From an uncultured Prevotella sp. (GTDB taxonomy: Bacteria > Bacteroidota > Bacteroidia > Bacteroidales > Bacteroidaceae): 46,389 nt of DNA. The DNA is taken from positions 1-46,389 of the forward strand of contig CAMVSV010000020.1 in assembly GCA_947170265.1 (NCBI GenBank), given 5' to 3'. Both the position numbers and the translations under genes were made by a program. Positions 8,337-17,227 of the stretch are shown here, one piece after another. The notes under the pieces are model-generated. The model searched no databases. It was given only the letters and a program-made list of their open reading frames with translations, and was not told where the DNA came from. The number at the start of each line of letters is the position of its first letter. Positions within the stretch are counted from its first letter, which is position 1.

Positions 8337-8344
8337 CAAATGTA
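8337..8344 (-). promoter_or_regulatory. -7 promoter element of the secreted acidic protein gene
   Basis: TACATTTG on the minus strand, 43 bases before the start codon. A TTTC about 18 bases upstream is a weak -33 candidate. Confidence 0.45.
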
Positions 8345-8713
8345 AGGATTTTATTTTAATTTGAAACTATTTCCATGAAGAAATATATAAATAATTATAT
8401 AATTGTATATGTTTCAAGTTATTCATCATGTAAAATATAGAATTTCACCTCATTACGGTAATATAATTATGAGCGGTCGAAAGATTTCCATTGAATATAA
8501 GGATTTGCAATCTTAGATAATATTGTCAACATGGGAGTGGCTTCATGGCGATTGTCGTCCAGAATAAATACGCCCAGAATGGGGCTGACTGCTCGCTGCC
8601 CCGTTCGGGGCGTACCAACACGATGAGCCATATTCATGGAGTGCTTTCTTCGCCTTTGTGTGAAAAATAGTGATTAGTAAATATCTTCGGATTGAAAAAA
8701 AATGGCAGATTTT
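8345..8713. other. Intergenic region before the trp operon
   Basis: AT-rich, with no supported gene. It holds the second copy of the short dispersed repeat (8582-8616, including GCCCCGTTCGGGGC) and one loose copy of the GGATTTGCAATC motif near 8500. Confidence 0.5.
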
Positions 8714-8745
8714 TTTGTTGGATTATAATATTATCTTTACTTTTG
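8714..8745 (+). promoter_or_regulatory. Promoter of the trp operon
   Basis: TTTG at 8714-8717 and TACTTTTG at 8738-8745 have 20-base spacing. The start would be near 8751, about 28 bases before the leader peptide. Confidence 0.75.
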
Positions 8746-8778
8746 CAGCCAGATACAACAAAATAACGAGCAATTATT

Positions 8779-8835
8779 ATGATTAGAACAGCAAACTTTT
8801 GGTGGTGGCGTTACTCAAGATTCAGAAGATCGTGA
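8779..8835 (+). CDS. trpL: trp leader peptide (MIRTANFWWWRYSRFRRS)
   Basis: An 18-codon frame lies between the operon promoter and a strong terminator. It contains three consecutive TGG codons (8800-8808) followed by several Arg codons. By analogy with the enterobacterial trp leader, ribosome stalling at the Trp codons when charged tRNA-Trp is scarce would change leader RNA folding and let transcription read into trpB. GCAAACT (8791-8797), just before the Trp codons, can pair with AGTTTGC (8856-8862), giving an early hairpin that a stalled ribosome would block. The peptide is too short for homology evidence. The case rests on Trp content and position. Confidence 0.85.
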   Translation: MIRTANFWWWRYSRFRRS

Positions 8836-8917
8836 GAGCATGGCCGCGTACCTATAGTTTGCATATAGAGATACACTGAGAGGTCTGTCGTTCTTACGAC
8901 AGACCTCTCTTTTTTTT
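8791..8917 (+). promoter_or_regulatory. Transcription attenuator of the trp operon
   Basis: Visible parts are the early pairing 8791-8797 with 8856-8862, an alternative small stem CTATA (8852-8856) with TATAG (8864-8868), and a perfect 13-bp terminator stem ending in T8. The exact antiterminator was not resolved by eye; a folding calculation with the ribosome footprint placed on 8800-8808 is needed. Confidence 0.75.
8878..8917 (+). terminator. Attenuator terminator before trpB
   Basis: GAGAGGTCTGTCG (8878-8890) and CGACAGACCTCTC (8897-8909) form a perfect 13-bp stem with loop TTCTTA, followed by eight T. It lies 43 bases before trpB. Confidence 0.95.
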
Positions 8918-8960
8918 ATGTGACTTTTTGAAATAATCAACCCAAAAACTTCAATATAAT

Positions 8961-10148
8961 ATGAGCAAATTTCAAGTTGACAACAATGGTTTCTATGGTG
9001 AGTTCGGCGGAGCCTATGTGCCCGAGATACTCTACAAGTGCGTTCACGACCTTCAGGATGCCTACCTTCCCATTGTGGAGTCTGACGAGTTCAAGGCAGA
9101 GTATCATGCCTTGCTGCGCGACTATGTGGGGCGTCCCTCGCCGCTCTACCATGCCAGCCGCATGAGCCGGAAGTATGGCTGCCGCATCTATCTCAAGCGC
9201 GAGGACCTCAACCATACCGGTGCCCACAAGATCAACAACACCATCGGTCAGATCCTTCTGGCGCGCCGCATGGGCAAGAGCCGCATCACCTGTGAGACCG
9301 GTGCCGGACAGCATGGCGTTGCCACTGCCACGGTGTGTGCCCTTATGGGCATGAAGTGTGAGGTGTTCATGGGTGCCACCGACGTGGAGCGCCAACACAC
9401 CAATGTAGAGCGCATGCGCATGCTCGGTGCCGAGGTCCATGCCGTGCATACCGGCAACATGACCCTCAGCGATGCCTGCTCGGCAGCCATACGCGACTGG
9501 TGCTGCCATCCTCAGGACACCTACTATCTCGTGGGTTCCACCATGGGTCCCCATCCCTATCCCGACCTTGTGGCAAGGATGCAGAGCGTGATTTCCGAGG
9601 AAATAAAGTGGCAGCTTCAGGAGAAGGAGGGTCGCGACTATCCCGACTATCTCATTGCCTGCATAGGTGGTGGCTCCAATGCCGCCGGCACCATCTACCA
9701 CTACGTCGACGACGAGCGGGTGGGCATAGTGCTTGCCGAAGCCGGCGGCGAGGGCGTAGACACCAGCCACACCGCTGCCACCATGCACCGAGGCACCACG
9801 GGAGTGCTTCATGGCTCCAAGATGCTCGTCATGCAGACCGAGGACGGGCAGATAGAGGAGGCGTTCTCGGTGTCGGCAGGTCTCGACTATCCCGGCGTGG
9901 GTCCCATGCACTGCAACATGTTTGTGGAGGGCCGCTCGCGTGTGCTTGCCGTCAACGACGACGAAGCCCTTGCTGCCGGCTATGAGCTCACCCGCATGGA
10001 AGGCATCATTCCCGCCATTGAGAGTGCCCATGCCGTGGCAGCCCTTGCCAAGCTATCGTTCAAGCCCGACGACGTGGTGGTGCTCACGGTGAGTGGTCGT
10101 GGCGACAAAGACATTGAGACTTATCTCCGTTTTCCCGGAAAAGAGTAG
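8961..10148 (+). CDS. trpB: Tryptophan synthase beta chain
   Basis: Condenses indole with L-serine to make L-tryptophan, using pyridoxal phosphate, in an alpha2-beta2 complex with TrpA. The 395 aa length is typical of the TrpB1 class. The N-terminus GFYGEFGGAYVPEIL is characteristic, and the PLP lysine is K90 in NHTGAHKINN. The phosphate-binding loop GGGSNAAGT and the closing GRGDKD are present. It is the first structural gene after the attenuator, an order (B-E-G-D-C-F-A) typical of Bacteroidota, with trpA at the far end of the operon. Confidence 0.98.
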   Translation: MSKFQVDNNGFYGEFGGAYVPEILYKCVHDLQDAYLPIVESDEFKAEYHALLRDYVGRPSPLYHASRMSRKYGCRIYLKREDLNHTGAHKINNTIGQILLARRMGKSRITCETGAGQHGVATATVCALMGMKCEVFMGATDVERQHTNVERMRMLGAEVHAVHTGNMTLSDACSAAIRDWCCHPQDTYYLVGSTMGPHPYPDLVARMQSVISEEIKWQLQEKEGRDYPDYLIACIGGGSNAAGTIYHYVDDERVGIVLAEAGGEGVDTSHTAATMHRGTTGVLHGSKMLVMQTEDGQIEEAFSVSAGLDYPGVGPMHCNMFVEGRSRVLAVNDDEALAAGYELTRMEGIIPAIESAHAVAALAKLSFKPDDVVVLTVSGRGDKDIETYLRFPGKE

Positions 10149-10193
10149 GGGGAAGCATGACCTTCTCCATATATATAAATAAGGTATAAGATT

Positions 10194-11585
10194 ATGAAGA
10201 AATATAGCTATACAGCAACAAGCAAGACCATTCTCGCCGACATGTATACACCCGTGGGAGTGTATATGCGGCTCAGGGATATGTTTACCCAGAGTGCTCT
10301 CATGGAGAGTTCCGACTATCACGACCAGAGCAACTCGCGTTCGTTCATCGCCGTATGCCCCATGGCAAGCGTGGCAGTGGCCCACGGCACGGCCACCGTC
10401 ACCATGCCCGACGGCAGCAAGCTCTCGCGCGCCATTGATGCCGGCTACGGTGTGGCTGATGCCATGCACTCGCTCATTGACAACATAGAGGTGACTGGCG
10501 ACGATGCCCACCTCGTGGGACTTTTCGGCTACACCTCGTTCAATGCCGTGAGATACACCGAGAACATCAACGTTAAGGACGAGACACTTGAGAAGAACGA
10601 TGCCCCCGACGTGCTCTACATACTCTACAAGACGGTGATAGTGTTTGACCACCACAACAACACCCTCAAGGTGGTGAGCCTCGACGGCGATGCCGATATC
10701 GACAATATTCTCAAAGCCATGAACAGAAGCAACGTGCCGGTGTATGACTTCCATGCCGTGGGAAAGGTACGCTCCACGCTCACCGACGATGCCCACCGCG
10801 AGAACATCCGTCGTGGCATTGCACACTGTCTGCGCGGCGACGTGTTCCAGATAGTTCTCTCCCGACGCTTCATACAACCCTACGAGGGCGACGACTTCAA
10901 GCTCTACCGTGCACTCAGGAGCATTAACCCCTCGCCCTACCTGTTCTACTTTGACTTCGGAGAGTTCCGCATCTTCGGTTCCTCGCCAGAGACCCACTGC
11001 CGCATAGAAGACAAGCGCGCATATATAGACCCCATAGCCGGCACCACGCGCCGCACCGGCAATGCCGAAGCCGACCGGCAGGGTGCCGAATATCTGCGCA
11101 ACGACCCCAAGGAGAATGCCGAGCATGTGATGCTCGTGGATCTCGCCCGCAACGACCTGAGTCGCAACTGCCACGGCGTGAAGGTGGATTTCTACAAGGA
11201 TCTGCAATACTACTCCCACGTCATCCACCTCGTGTCGCGTGTGAGCGGCACCCTTGACGATGGTGCCGACCCCATCAAGGCATTTCTCGACACCTTTCCC
11301 GCCGGCACCCTCAGCGGTGCGCCGAAGGTGCGTGCCATGCAGCTCATCGCCGACTATGAGCCCCACTGCCGCGGAGCCTACGGTGGCTGCATAGGCATGG
11401 TGTCGCTCAACGGCAACCTGAACCAAGCCATCACCATACGCACCTTTGTGGCACGCAACGGCGAGCTGTGGTTCCAGGCCGGTGGTGGCATAGTGGCTAA
11501 GAGCGATGTGGAATATGAACTACAGGAAGTGAACAACAAGTTAGGTGCCTTGCGCAAGGCAATAGAAAAAGCAGAAGAGATATGA
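10194..11585 (+). CDS. trpE: Anthranilate synthase component I
   Basis: Converts chorismate with ammonia to anthranilate and pyruvate. Length is 463 aa. The N-terminal domain has LMESSDYH at residues 36-43, equivalent to the LLES tryptophan feedback site, so allosteric inhibition by Trp is likely. The catalytic chorismate-binding domain shows FGSSPETH, DPIAGTTRRTG, VDLARNDL and GTLSGAPKVRAM. The stop codon overlaps the start of trpG (ATGA at 11582-11585), which suggests translational coupling of the two subunits. Confidence 0.97.
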   Translation: MKKYSYTATSKTILADMYTPVGVYMRLRDMFTQSALMESSDYHDQSNSRSFIAVCPMASVAVAHGTATVTMPDGSKLSRAIDAGYGVADAMHSLIDNIEVTGDDAHLVGLFGYTSFNAVRYTENINVKDETLEKNDAPDVLYILYKTVIVFDHHNNTLKVVSLDGDADIDNILKAMNRSNVPVYDFHAVGKVRSTLTDDAHRENIRRGIAHCLRGDVFQIVLSRRFIQPYEGDDFKLYRALRSINPSPYLFYFDFGEFRIFGSSPETHCRIEDKRAYIDPIAGTTRRTGNAEADRQGAEYLRNDPKENAEHVMLVDLARNDLSRNCHGVKVDFYKDLQYYSHVIHLVSRVSGTLDDGADPIKAFLDTFPAGTLSGAPKVRAMQLIADYEPHCRGAYGGCIGMVSLNGNLNQAITIRTFVARNGELWFQAGGGIVAKSDVEYELQEVNNKLGALRKAIEKAEEI

Positions 11586-12157
11586 AAACAAACACGAAAA
11601 TAGTAATCATCGACAACTACGACTCGTTTACCTATAACCTGAGTCATATAGTGAGAGAGCTCGGAGCAGAGACCACGGTGGTGCGCAACGACCAGTATGA
11701 GATAGGCGACCTGCAGGCCTTCGACAAGATTATTCTCTCGCCCGGACCGGGCATACCCTCGGAGGCAGGGCTTCTGTGCGACACCATCCGTGCCTATGCC
11801 GCCGAGAAACCCATGCTCGGCGTGTGTCTGGGTCATCAAGCCATAGGCGAGGTGTTCGGTGCAAGACTTGAAAACCTCACCGAGGTGTTCCACGGTGTGG
11901 CTACGCCATGCCGCATCACAGCCTCCGACCCCATATTCAGTGGTCTTCCCGACGAGATTACCATCGGTCGCTACCACTCGTGGGTGGTGTCGCATGAAGG
12001 GTTGCCACAGTGTCTTGAGGTGACGGCAGAAAGCCCTGAGCATCAGATCATGGCACTGCGCCACCGTGAGCTCGACATCCACGGCATACAGTTCCACCCC
12101 GAGAGTGTGCTCACTCCCGACGGCAGCCGCATGATAAGGAATTTCATAGAGATGTGA
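11582..12157 (+). CDS. trpG: Anthranilate synthase component II (glutamine amidotransferase)
   Basis: Supplies ammonia to TrpE by hydrolysing glutamine. Class I amidotransferase of 191 aa: oxyanion loop SPGPG, nucleophile C82 in GVCLGHQAIG, and His172/Glu174 in QFHPES. It starts inside the trpE stop codon. It is a single-domain protein, not fused to trpD. It could in principle also serve as PabA; nothing in the window decides that. Confidence 0.96.
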   Translation: MKTNTKIVIIDNYDSFTYNLSHIVRELGAETTVVRNDQYEIGDLQAFDKIILSPGPGIPSEAGLLCDTIRAYAAEKPMLGVCLGHQAIGEVFGARLENLTEVFHGVATPCRITASDPIFSGLPDEITIGRYHSWVVSHEGLPQCLEVTAESPEHQIMALRHRELDIHGIQFHPESVLTPDGSRMIRNFIEM

Positions 12158-12216
12158 GTTCAGTAAATGAGAGGAGAATATTGAAAACAAACAAGAACTA
12201 AATAGAAAAAAAGACA

Positions 12217-13215
12217 ATGAAAGAGATTTTGGAAAAACTCCTGAACCACGAGAACCTCTCGCGCGAGGAGATGAAAAACGTGCTCATTGGCATCACTGCC
12301 GACAAGTATCCCAAAGAACAGGTCACTGCCATGCTCACGGCATTGCAGATGAAGGGAGTCACCACCGACGAGCTGCTGGGCTTCCGCGACGGCAGCCTGG
12401 AAACCGGTCTGTCGGTGCCCCTCGATGCCGACCGCTACATCGACGTGGTGGGCACCGGCGGCGACCGCAAGAACACCTTCAACATTTCCACCACGGCATG
12501 TTTCGTGATAGCCGGAGCAGGCTACAAGGTGGCAAAACATGGCAACTATGCTGCCACAAGCGTGAGCGGCGCATCAAACGTCATTCAGCATCACGGCATA
12601 AAGTTCACCACCGACATAGACCGTCTGAACCGTTCCATCAACGAGTGTGGCATTGCCTATCTCCACTGCCAGCTCTTTGCCGTGGCAGCAAAGGTGGTGG
12701 CACCCATACGCAGGGCATTGCAGTTTCCAACCATCTTCAACATCGTTGGTCCGCTCACCAACCCATCGTTGCCCAGCTGTCAGCTGCTCGGAGTGGCAAA
12801 CCTCAACCAGATGAGGCTCTACAGCCAGGTTTACCAGCGCCTGGGCATTGACTATGCCATAGTGAACTCTGCCGACGGCTACGACGAGATTTCACTAACA
12901 GGCGACTTCAAGGTCACCACCAACGACTATGAACGCATATTCGCACCCTCAGACCTGGGCTTCGCCATTGCCAAACCCGAAGAACTCGTGGGCGGTGCCA
13001 CCGAGGAGGAAGCTGCCGAGATATTCGATGCCGTGCTTGAGAACCGTGCGTTGCCGGCACAGAAAAACATTGTGCTTGCCAACGCAGCCTTCGGCATTCA
13101 GGTGATGGAGAAGGGAAAGAAAAGCATAGAAGAGTGTATTGCCATTGCCCGCGAGAGCATTGACAGCGGTGCTGCGCTGCGCACCTTCCGCAAGTTTGCC
13201 GAGTTGAACAGCTGA
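12217..13215 (+). CDS. trpD: Anthranilate phosphoribosyltransferase
   Basis: Transfers the phosphoribosyl group of PRPP to anthranilate. Length is 332 aa, normal for the family. It has the PRPP loop GTGGDRKNTFNIST, followed by VAKHGNYAATSVSGASNV and FNIVGPLTNP. The fourth gene of the operon, 59 bases after trpG. Confidence 0.97.
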   Translation: MKEILEKLLNHENLSREEMKNVLIGITADKYPKEQVTAMLTALQMKGVTTDELLGFRDGSLETGLSVPLDADRYIDVVGTGGDRKNTFNISTTACFVIAGAGYKVAKHGNYAATSVSGASNVIQHHGIKFTTDIDRLNRSINECGIAYLHCQLFAVAAKVVAPIRRALQFPTIFNIVGPLTNPSLPSCQLLGVANLNQMRLYSQVYQRLGIDYAIVNSADGYDEISLTGDFKVTTNDYERIFAPSDLGFAIAKPEELVGGATEEEAAEIFDAVLENRALPAQKNIVLANAAFGIQVMEKGKKSIEECIAIARESIDSGAALRTFRKFAELNS

Positions 13216-13227
13216 ATCAGAAGGATT

Positions 13228-13965
13228 ATGAAAGATATACTGCATGACATAATAGCCGAGAAACAAATAGAGGTTTCCCGCTTATATGCTCCGAAACCGT
13301 CGCTGCGGAAGGCTCTCATCGACTCGCCTACGGGAATAATAGCGGAATTCAAGCGGAGGTCGCCTTCGAAAGGATGGATTAAGGAGAGCGGCAGAGCCGA
13401 TGTCATACCTGCGAGCTACCAGCAGAACGGTGCTGCGGCACTCTCCATTCTCACCGATGAGTATTTCTTCGGTGGCTCTGATGACTTTGTGCGCATAGCC
13501 CGTAAGAGTGGAGTCACGCTGCCCATACTCTACAAGAATTTCGTTATTGACGAGTCGCAGGTCTATGCTGCGGCACTATGCGGAGCGTCGGCGGTGCTGC
13601 TCATAGCGGCATGTATGACCAAGAAACGCTGCAAGGAACTCATGACCCTCGCCCATGAGCTCGGACTCGAGGTGCTCCTTGAGATGCACTCGGAGAGCGA
13701 GCTTGACTATGCCGACCTTGAACCCGACCTCTGCGGGATAAACAACCGCAACCTCGGGTCGTTTGTTACCGATGTGGACAACAGCTTCCGCCTTGCCGAG
13801 CGACTGCCGCAGCATGCCGTGAAGGTGAGCGAGAGTGGCATAAGCGACCCTGCTACGGTGAAGGCTCTGCGCTCGGCAGGCTTCAGCGGCTTTCTCATTG
13901 GTGAGACCTTCATGCGCGAGCCCGACCCCGGCGAGGCACTGGCATCGTTTGTGTCCAAACTCTAA
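13228..13965 (+). CDS. trpC: Indole-3-glycerol phosphate synthase
   Basis: Closes the indole ring of CdRP to indole-3-glycerol phosphate. A 245-aa TIM barrel. The signature IAEFKRRSPSKGWI near residue 38 carries the substrate-binding and catalytic Lys. VLLEMHSESEL, INNRNLGSF and VSESGI match later barrel strands. It is monofunctional: trpF is a separate gene 11 bases downstream, unlike the enterobacterial fusion. Confidence 0.97.
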   Translation: MKDILHDIIAEKQIEVSRLYAPKPSLRKALIDSPTGIIAEFKRRSPSKGWIKESGRADVIPASYQQNGAAALSILTDEYFFGGSDDFVRIARKSGVTLPILYKNFVIDESQVYAAALCGASAVLLIAACMTKKRCKELMTLAHELGLEVLLEMHSESELDYADLEPDLCGINNRNLGSFVTDVDNSFRLAERLPQHAVKVSESGISDPATVKALRSAGFSGFLIGETFMREPDPGEALASFVSKL

Positions 13966-13976
13966 GCTCTCAGAAT

Positions 13977-14615
13977 ATGGACAGCGGAATGAAGATAAAG
14001 GTATGCGGCATGCGCGAGGCAGAGAACATGAAAGCGGTGGAGAGCCTTGGTGCCAGCATGATTGGCATGATATTCTGGAAAGGCTCAAGCCGCTATGTCA
14101 GTGAGAAGCCGAAGAGCCTTCCCACCCGGAGCAAGCGGGTGGGGGTGTTTGTCGACGAAGATGTGGAGAGGGTGGTGCAGACCGTTGGCAACTATGCCCT
14201 TGACTATGTGCAGCTGCATGGCAGCGAGTCGCCCTCCTACATACTCACTCTCAGGAGGCAACTGGAGGCTGCCGGTTTCCGGCTGTTGATTATCAAAGCC
14301 TTCAACATTGCCACTGCAGCCGACCTTGCCGCCACCGTTGATTATGCGGGTGTGGCAGACGTGTTTCTCTTCGACACCAAGGGCAGACAGGTGGGAGGCA
14401 ATGGAGAGAAATTCAACTGGCAGGTGCTCAGCCACTATGGCGGCACCACCCCTTTCCTGCTCAGCGGCGGCATAGGTCCCGACGATGCCGGTAGAGTGAG
14501 AGACTTCAGCCATCCGCAGTGCATGGGCATAGACCTCAACTCGCGCTTTGAGACATGTCCGGGCATGAAGGACATTGCCGCCCTGAGCCGTTTCATAGAT
14601 GAATTGAATAAATAA
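13977..14615 (+). CDS. trpF: Phosphoribosylanthranilate isomerase
   Basis: Amadori rearrangement of phosphoribosylanthranilate to CdRP. A 212-aa TIM barrel. The catalytic Cys is in KVCGMRE near the N-terminus and the acid is in GVFVDED. LFDTKG and LSGGIGPDDA form the phosphate-binding end. ATG 13989, four codons later, is an equally good start and sits closer to the first conserved strand. Confidence 0.95.
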   Translation: MDSGMKIKVCGMREAENMKAVESLGASMIGMIFWKGSSRYVSEKPKSLPTRSKRVGVFVDEDVERVVQTVGNYALDYVQLHGSESPSYILTLRRQLEAAGFRLLIIKAFNIATAADLAATVDYAGVADVFLFDTKGRQVGGNGEKFNWQVLSHYGGTTPFLLSGGIGPDDAGRVRDFSHPQCMGIDLNSRFETCPGMKDIAALSRFIDELNK

Positions 14616-14633
14616 CCAGTAAAAAATATTGTT

Positions 14634-15419
14634 ATGGAAGAAAACAAGATAAACAAACTGTTTGCATCACGAGGCGACAGAAAACTGCTGTCGCTGTATT
14701 TCTGTGCAGGCTATCCCACTCTCAACGCCACAGCCGACACCATACTCACCCTCCAACGAAGGGGCATAGACATGGTTGAAGTGGGAATACCATTCAGCGA
14801 CCCACTCGCCGACGGACCGGTGATACAGACCGCTGCCACACAGGCACTGAAAAACGGGATGAGCCTGAAAACGCTCTTCTCGCAGCTACGGTCGATAAAG
14901 GAAAAGGTGACAATCCCACTGCTGCTCATGGGATATCTCAACCCCATACTCCACTATGGCATTGAAGAGTTCTGCAAGTCGTGTGCCGAGGCTGGGGTGA
15001 GCGGAGCCATCATTCCCGACCTGCCCTTTGCCGACTATCTCTCTACGGTGAAGCCTATTGCCGACCGCTATAGCCTGCGCATCATCATGCTCATCACTCC
15101 TGAGACCTCTGCTGAACGCATAAGGCTCATCGACAGCCACACCGACGGGTTTGTCTACATGGTGTCGTCGGCATCGGTCACCGGCACGCAACAGAGCTTT
15201 GACGAGCAGAAACAACAATATTTCCGGAAGATAAATGCCATGGAGCTACGCAATCCGCGCATGATAGGCTTCGGCATAAGCAACCGCAAGACACTTGAGG
15301 CAGCCCAGCAGAATGCTGCCGGTGCCATCATTGGCTCAAAGTTTGTGACTCTGCTCAACGATGCCGGCGGCAATGCCGACATAGCTCTTGACCGTCTCTT
15401 TGCTGCATTGGAGGAGTGA
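14634..15419 (+). CDS. trpA: Tryptophan synthase alpha chain
   Basis: Cleaves indole-3-glycerol phosphate and channels indole to TrpB. Length is 261 aa. Catalytic E49 (DMVEVGIPFSDPLADGP) and D60 are present, with the phosphate loop toward the C-terminus (GFGISN, AIIGSKFV). Last gene of the trp operon; no strong terminator was found directly after it, only a weak AGGG-TTTT-CCCT at about 15420-15432. Confidence 0.97.
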   Translation: MEENKINKLFASRGDRKLLSLYFCAGYPTLNATADTILTLQRRGIDMVEVGIPFSDPLADGPVIQTAATQALKNGMSLKTLFSQLRSIKEKVTIPLLLMGYLNPILHYGIEEFCKSCAEAGVSGAIIPDLPFADYLSTVKPIADRYSLRIIMLITPETSAERIRLIDSHTDGFVYMVSSASVTGTQQSFDEQKQQYFRKINAMELRNPRMIGFGISNRKTLEAAQQNAAGAIIGSKFVTLLNDAGGNADIALDRLFAALEE

Positions 15420-15454
15420 TAGGGTTTTCCCTAAACAAAATAGGGATAAAATAG

Positions 15455-15484
15455 TTTGTGATTGGTTGAAAAGTGTTACATTTG
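15455..15484 (+). promoter_or_regulatory. Promoter of the glycine-zipper lipoprotein gene
   Basis: TTTG at 15455-15458 and TACATTTG at 15477-15484 are 18 bases apart, 25 bases before the start codon. Confidence 0.6.
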
Positions 15485-15508
15485 CAACGTATTTAAAATG
15501 ATAATGTT

Positions 15509-16327
15509 ATGAAGAAGAGCATGATTTTAGTTGCAAGTGCTGCCATGCTGCTCAGCAGCTGTGGTACTTATACGGGAGCTGGTGCATACACTGGTGGAAT
15601 GTTTGGTTCCATTCTCGGCTCTGCCATAGGAGGCATCAGCGGCGGTCACCGTGGTGCCGACCTTGGAACTATAGTGGGCATGGCTGGTGGAGCTGCCATT
15701 GGAGCTGCCATTGGTGCTGCTGCCGACGAGCAAAACCGTGAAGAGGTGCATGAGCACTACCAGCGCGTGCAGGAGAACAAGGCACGCGGAGTGAACCCCT
15801 ATGGCGGCAACCGCGAGCGCTGCAACGACGACAGCGGCTATGATGCCACCGGTAGCGGCGACGACCGTCTGTATGACTTCAGCAGCAACGACTATACCGG
15901 CGACTACACCGCCAGCGTGCCGGTGACGAGTCTGCCCGCTTCGTCGAGCGTGGAAGAGCTCACGTCAAGCTACAGCTACGATCCGCAGGTGGAGATTGTG
16001 AATGCCCGTTTCGTTGACGACAACCAAGACGGCGTGCTTCGTGGCGACGAGGTGGGAAAGATTATCTTCGAGGTGGTTAACCATTCGTCGGAGCCTGTCT
16101 ACGACGTTCAGCCCACGGTGGTTGAGGCCAATGGCAACAAGCATATATACATAAGCCCGTCGGTGCATGTGGAGTATCTTGCGCCCGGTGGAGCCATACG
16201 CTACACAGCCATGGTGAAAGGCGACCGCAAGCTCAAGGACGGCACGGCACTGTTCTGCCTGTCGGTGATACAGGGTACGGAAAAGATAAGCAAGGTTACC
16301 GAGTTCAAGGTGCGCACCTCGCGCTGA
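15509..16327 (+). CDS. Glycine-zipper lipoprotein, function unknown
   Basis: Envelope lipoprotein of 272 aa. The signal peptide ends in lipobox LSSC (C18). Residues 22-75 form a Gly/Ala-rich zipper (GGMFGSILGSAIGG, GMAGGAAIGAAIGAAA) of the kind that inserts into or packs against membranes. A charged linker follows, then a C-terminal beta-rich domain (residues about 155-272) starting VEIVNARFVDDNQDGVLR, resembling the CARDB-like or immunoglobulin-like folds of exported proteins; that resemblance is inference. It is transcribed from its own promoter and ends at a terminator shared with the gene facing it. Confidence 0.85.
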   Translation: MKKSMILVASAAMLLSSCGTYTGAGAYTGGMFGSILGSAIGGISGGHRGADLGTIVGMAGGAAIGAAIGAAADEQNREEVHEHYQRVQENKARGVNPYGGNRERCNDDSGYDATGSGDDRLYDFSSNDYTGDYTASVPVTSLPASSSVEELTSSYSYDPQVEIVNARFVDDNQDGVLRGDEVGKIIFEVVNHSSEPVYDVQPTVVEANGNKHIYISPSVHVEYLAPGGAIRYTAMVKGDRKLKDGTALFCLSVIQGTEKISKVTEFKVRTSR

Positions 16328-16351
16328 AACCTTATGAAATGGAAGCAAAAT

Positions 16352-16383
16352 AAAAGGTGGGAGCAGCTTGCTTCCACCTTTTT
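16352..16383. terminator. Bidirectional terminator between two convergent genes
   Basis: AAAAGGTGG with AGC pairs with GCT and CCACCTTTT, with one G-U pair. A tracts on the left and T tracts on the right serve both convergent genes. Confidence 0.85.
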
Positions 16384-16386
16384 CTG

Positions 16387-17121
16387 TTAGAATATGTCTT
16401 TCAGCTTTATGAAGAAATCAGTCCAGTGCTTGCTGTCACCGCTTTTCTGTTGAGGCTTGGCCTGCTGCTTCTCGGTGGCAGGCTTTTTTGTTTGCTGTGA
16501 GTGGTGAGGCTGATGTTGGTGCTTGTTGTGCTGAGTGCTCGGAGTATTCTTCGGGGGCTGTGATTTCTGTGCACCCTGGTTGTCGTTATTGCCCTGATTG
16601 TTCTTGTTGTGGCTGTCGTTGTTTGCCACGGCTTTGTCGGCATCTTCGTTTTTCCATTCAGGTATAAACTCGTAGCACACTCCGGCTGTACCATATTCAA
16701 TGGTAGGAGTGTCGAAGATGGTGGTGTCGAAGACATTGCCGTCGGAGGCATAGGGCAGCGTGACACCCGGCGGCAGCACTTCCAGACGTATGGATGCCAC
16801 GCCGGCAGCAACCATGCCTATCTCTTTGGCGGCGGCATAGGACAGGTCTATCACGCGTCCGTGGGCATAGGGTCCACGGTCGGTCACTTCAACAATGACT
16901 TCCTTGCCGTTTGCGGGATTGGTAACTTTGATTTTTGTGCCGAAGGGCAGTGTGCGGTGGGCACATGTCAGTCGGTTGCGGTCGTATGGTTGCCCGTTGC
17001 TCATTTTCCGTCCGTGCAGCGAGTTGGCATAATAGGATGCCTTTCCGCTGTTCTGCTGTGCCGTGGCTGGCATGGCAGCGAGGCATGAGAGCAGTAGTAG
17101 GGTAGTGTTGATAGATTTCAT
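16387..17121 (-). CDS. RlpA-like double-psi beta-barrel protein
   Basis: Exported protein of 244 aa. The signal peptide (MKSINTTLLLLSCLAAMPATAQ) is followed by an RlpA-type barrel at residues about 25-125: GKASYYANSLHGRKMSNGQ, LPFGTKIKVTN and VTDRGPYAHGRVIDLS, with the conserved catalytic Asp and the H/R motif. Family knowledge: RlpA proteins are septal or envelope lytic transglycosylases acting on denuded glycan. There is no SPOR domain. The C-terminal third is a low-complexity Asn/Gln/His/Lys/Pro-rich tail. It lacks a lipobox Cys at the cleavage site, so it is probably periplasmic or secreted. Confidence 0.85.
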   Translation of the reverse strand: MKSINTTLLLLSCLAAMPATAQQNSGKASYYANSLHGRKMSNGQPYDRNRLTCAHRTLPFGTKIKVTNPANGKEVIVEVTDRGPYAHGRVIDLSYAAAKEIGMVAAGVASIRLEVLPPGVTLPYASDGNVFDTTIFDTPTIEYGTAGVCYEFIPEWKNEDADKAVANNDSHNKNNQGNNDNQGAQKSQPPKNTPSTQHNKHQHQPHHSQQTKKPATEKQQAKPQQKSGDSKHWTDFFIKLKDIF

Positions 17122-17227
17122 TGGTAATATAACGTGGTCTGTCGTATTTTATTGTGTTTTTGAGGATTATAGTTGTAGTGGTCGGGATAGTAGCCATAGT
17201 CTTTATGTGGTTGATGGTATGGAAAAG

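Noticed and set aside
8937..11426. Long open frames on the minus strand opposite trpB and trpE (364 and 457 codons)
   Set aside because: They are shadows caused by GC-rich codon use of the trp genes. The products are His/Gly/Val-rich without recognisable motifs, while the plus-strand genes are certain.
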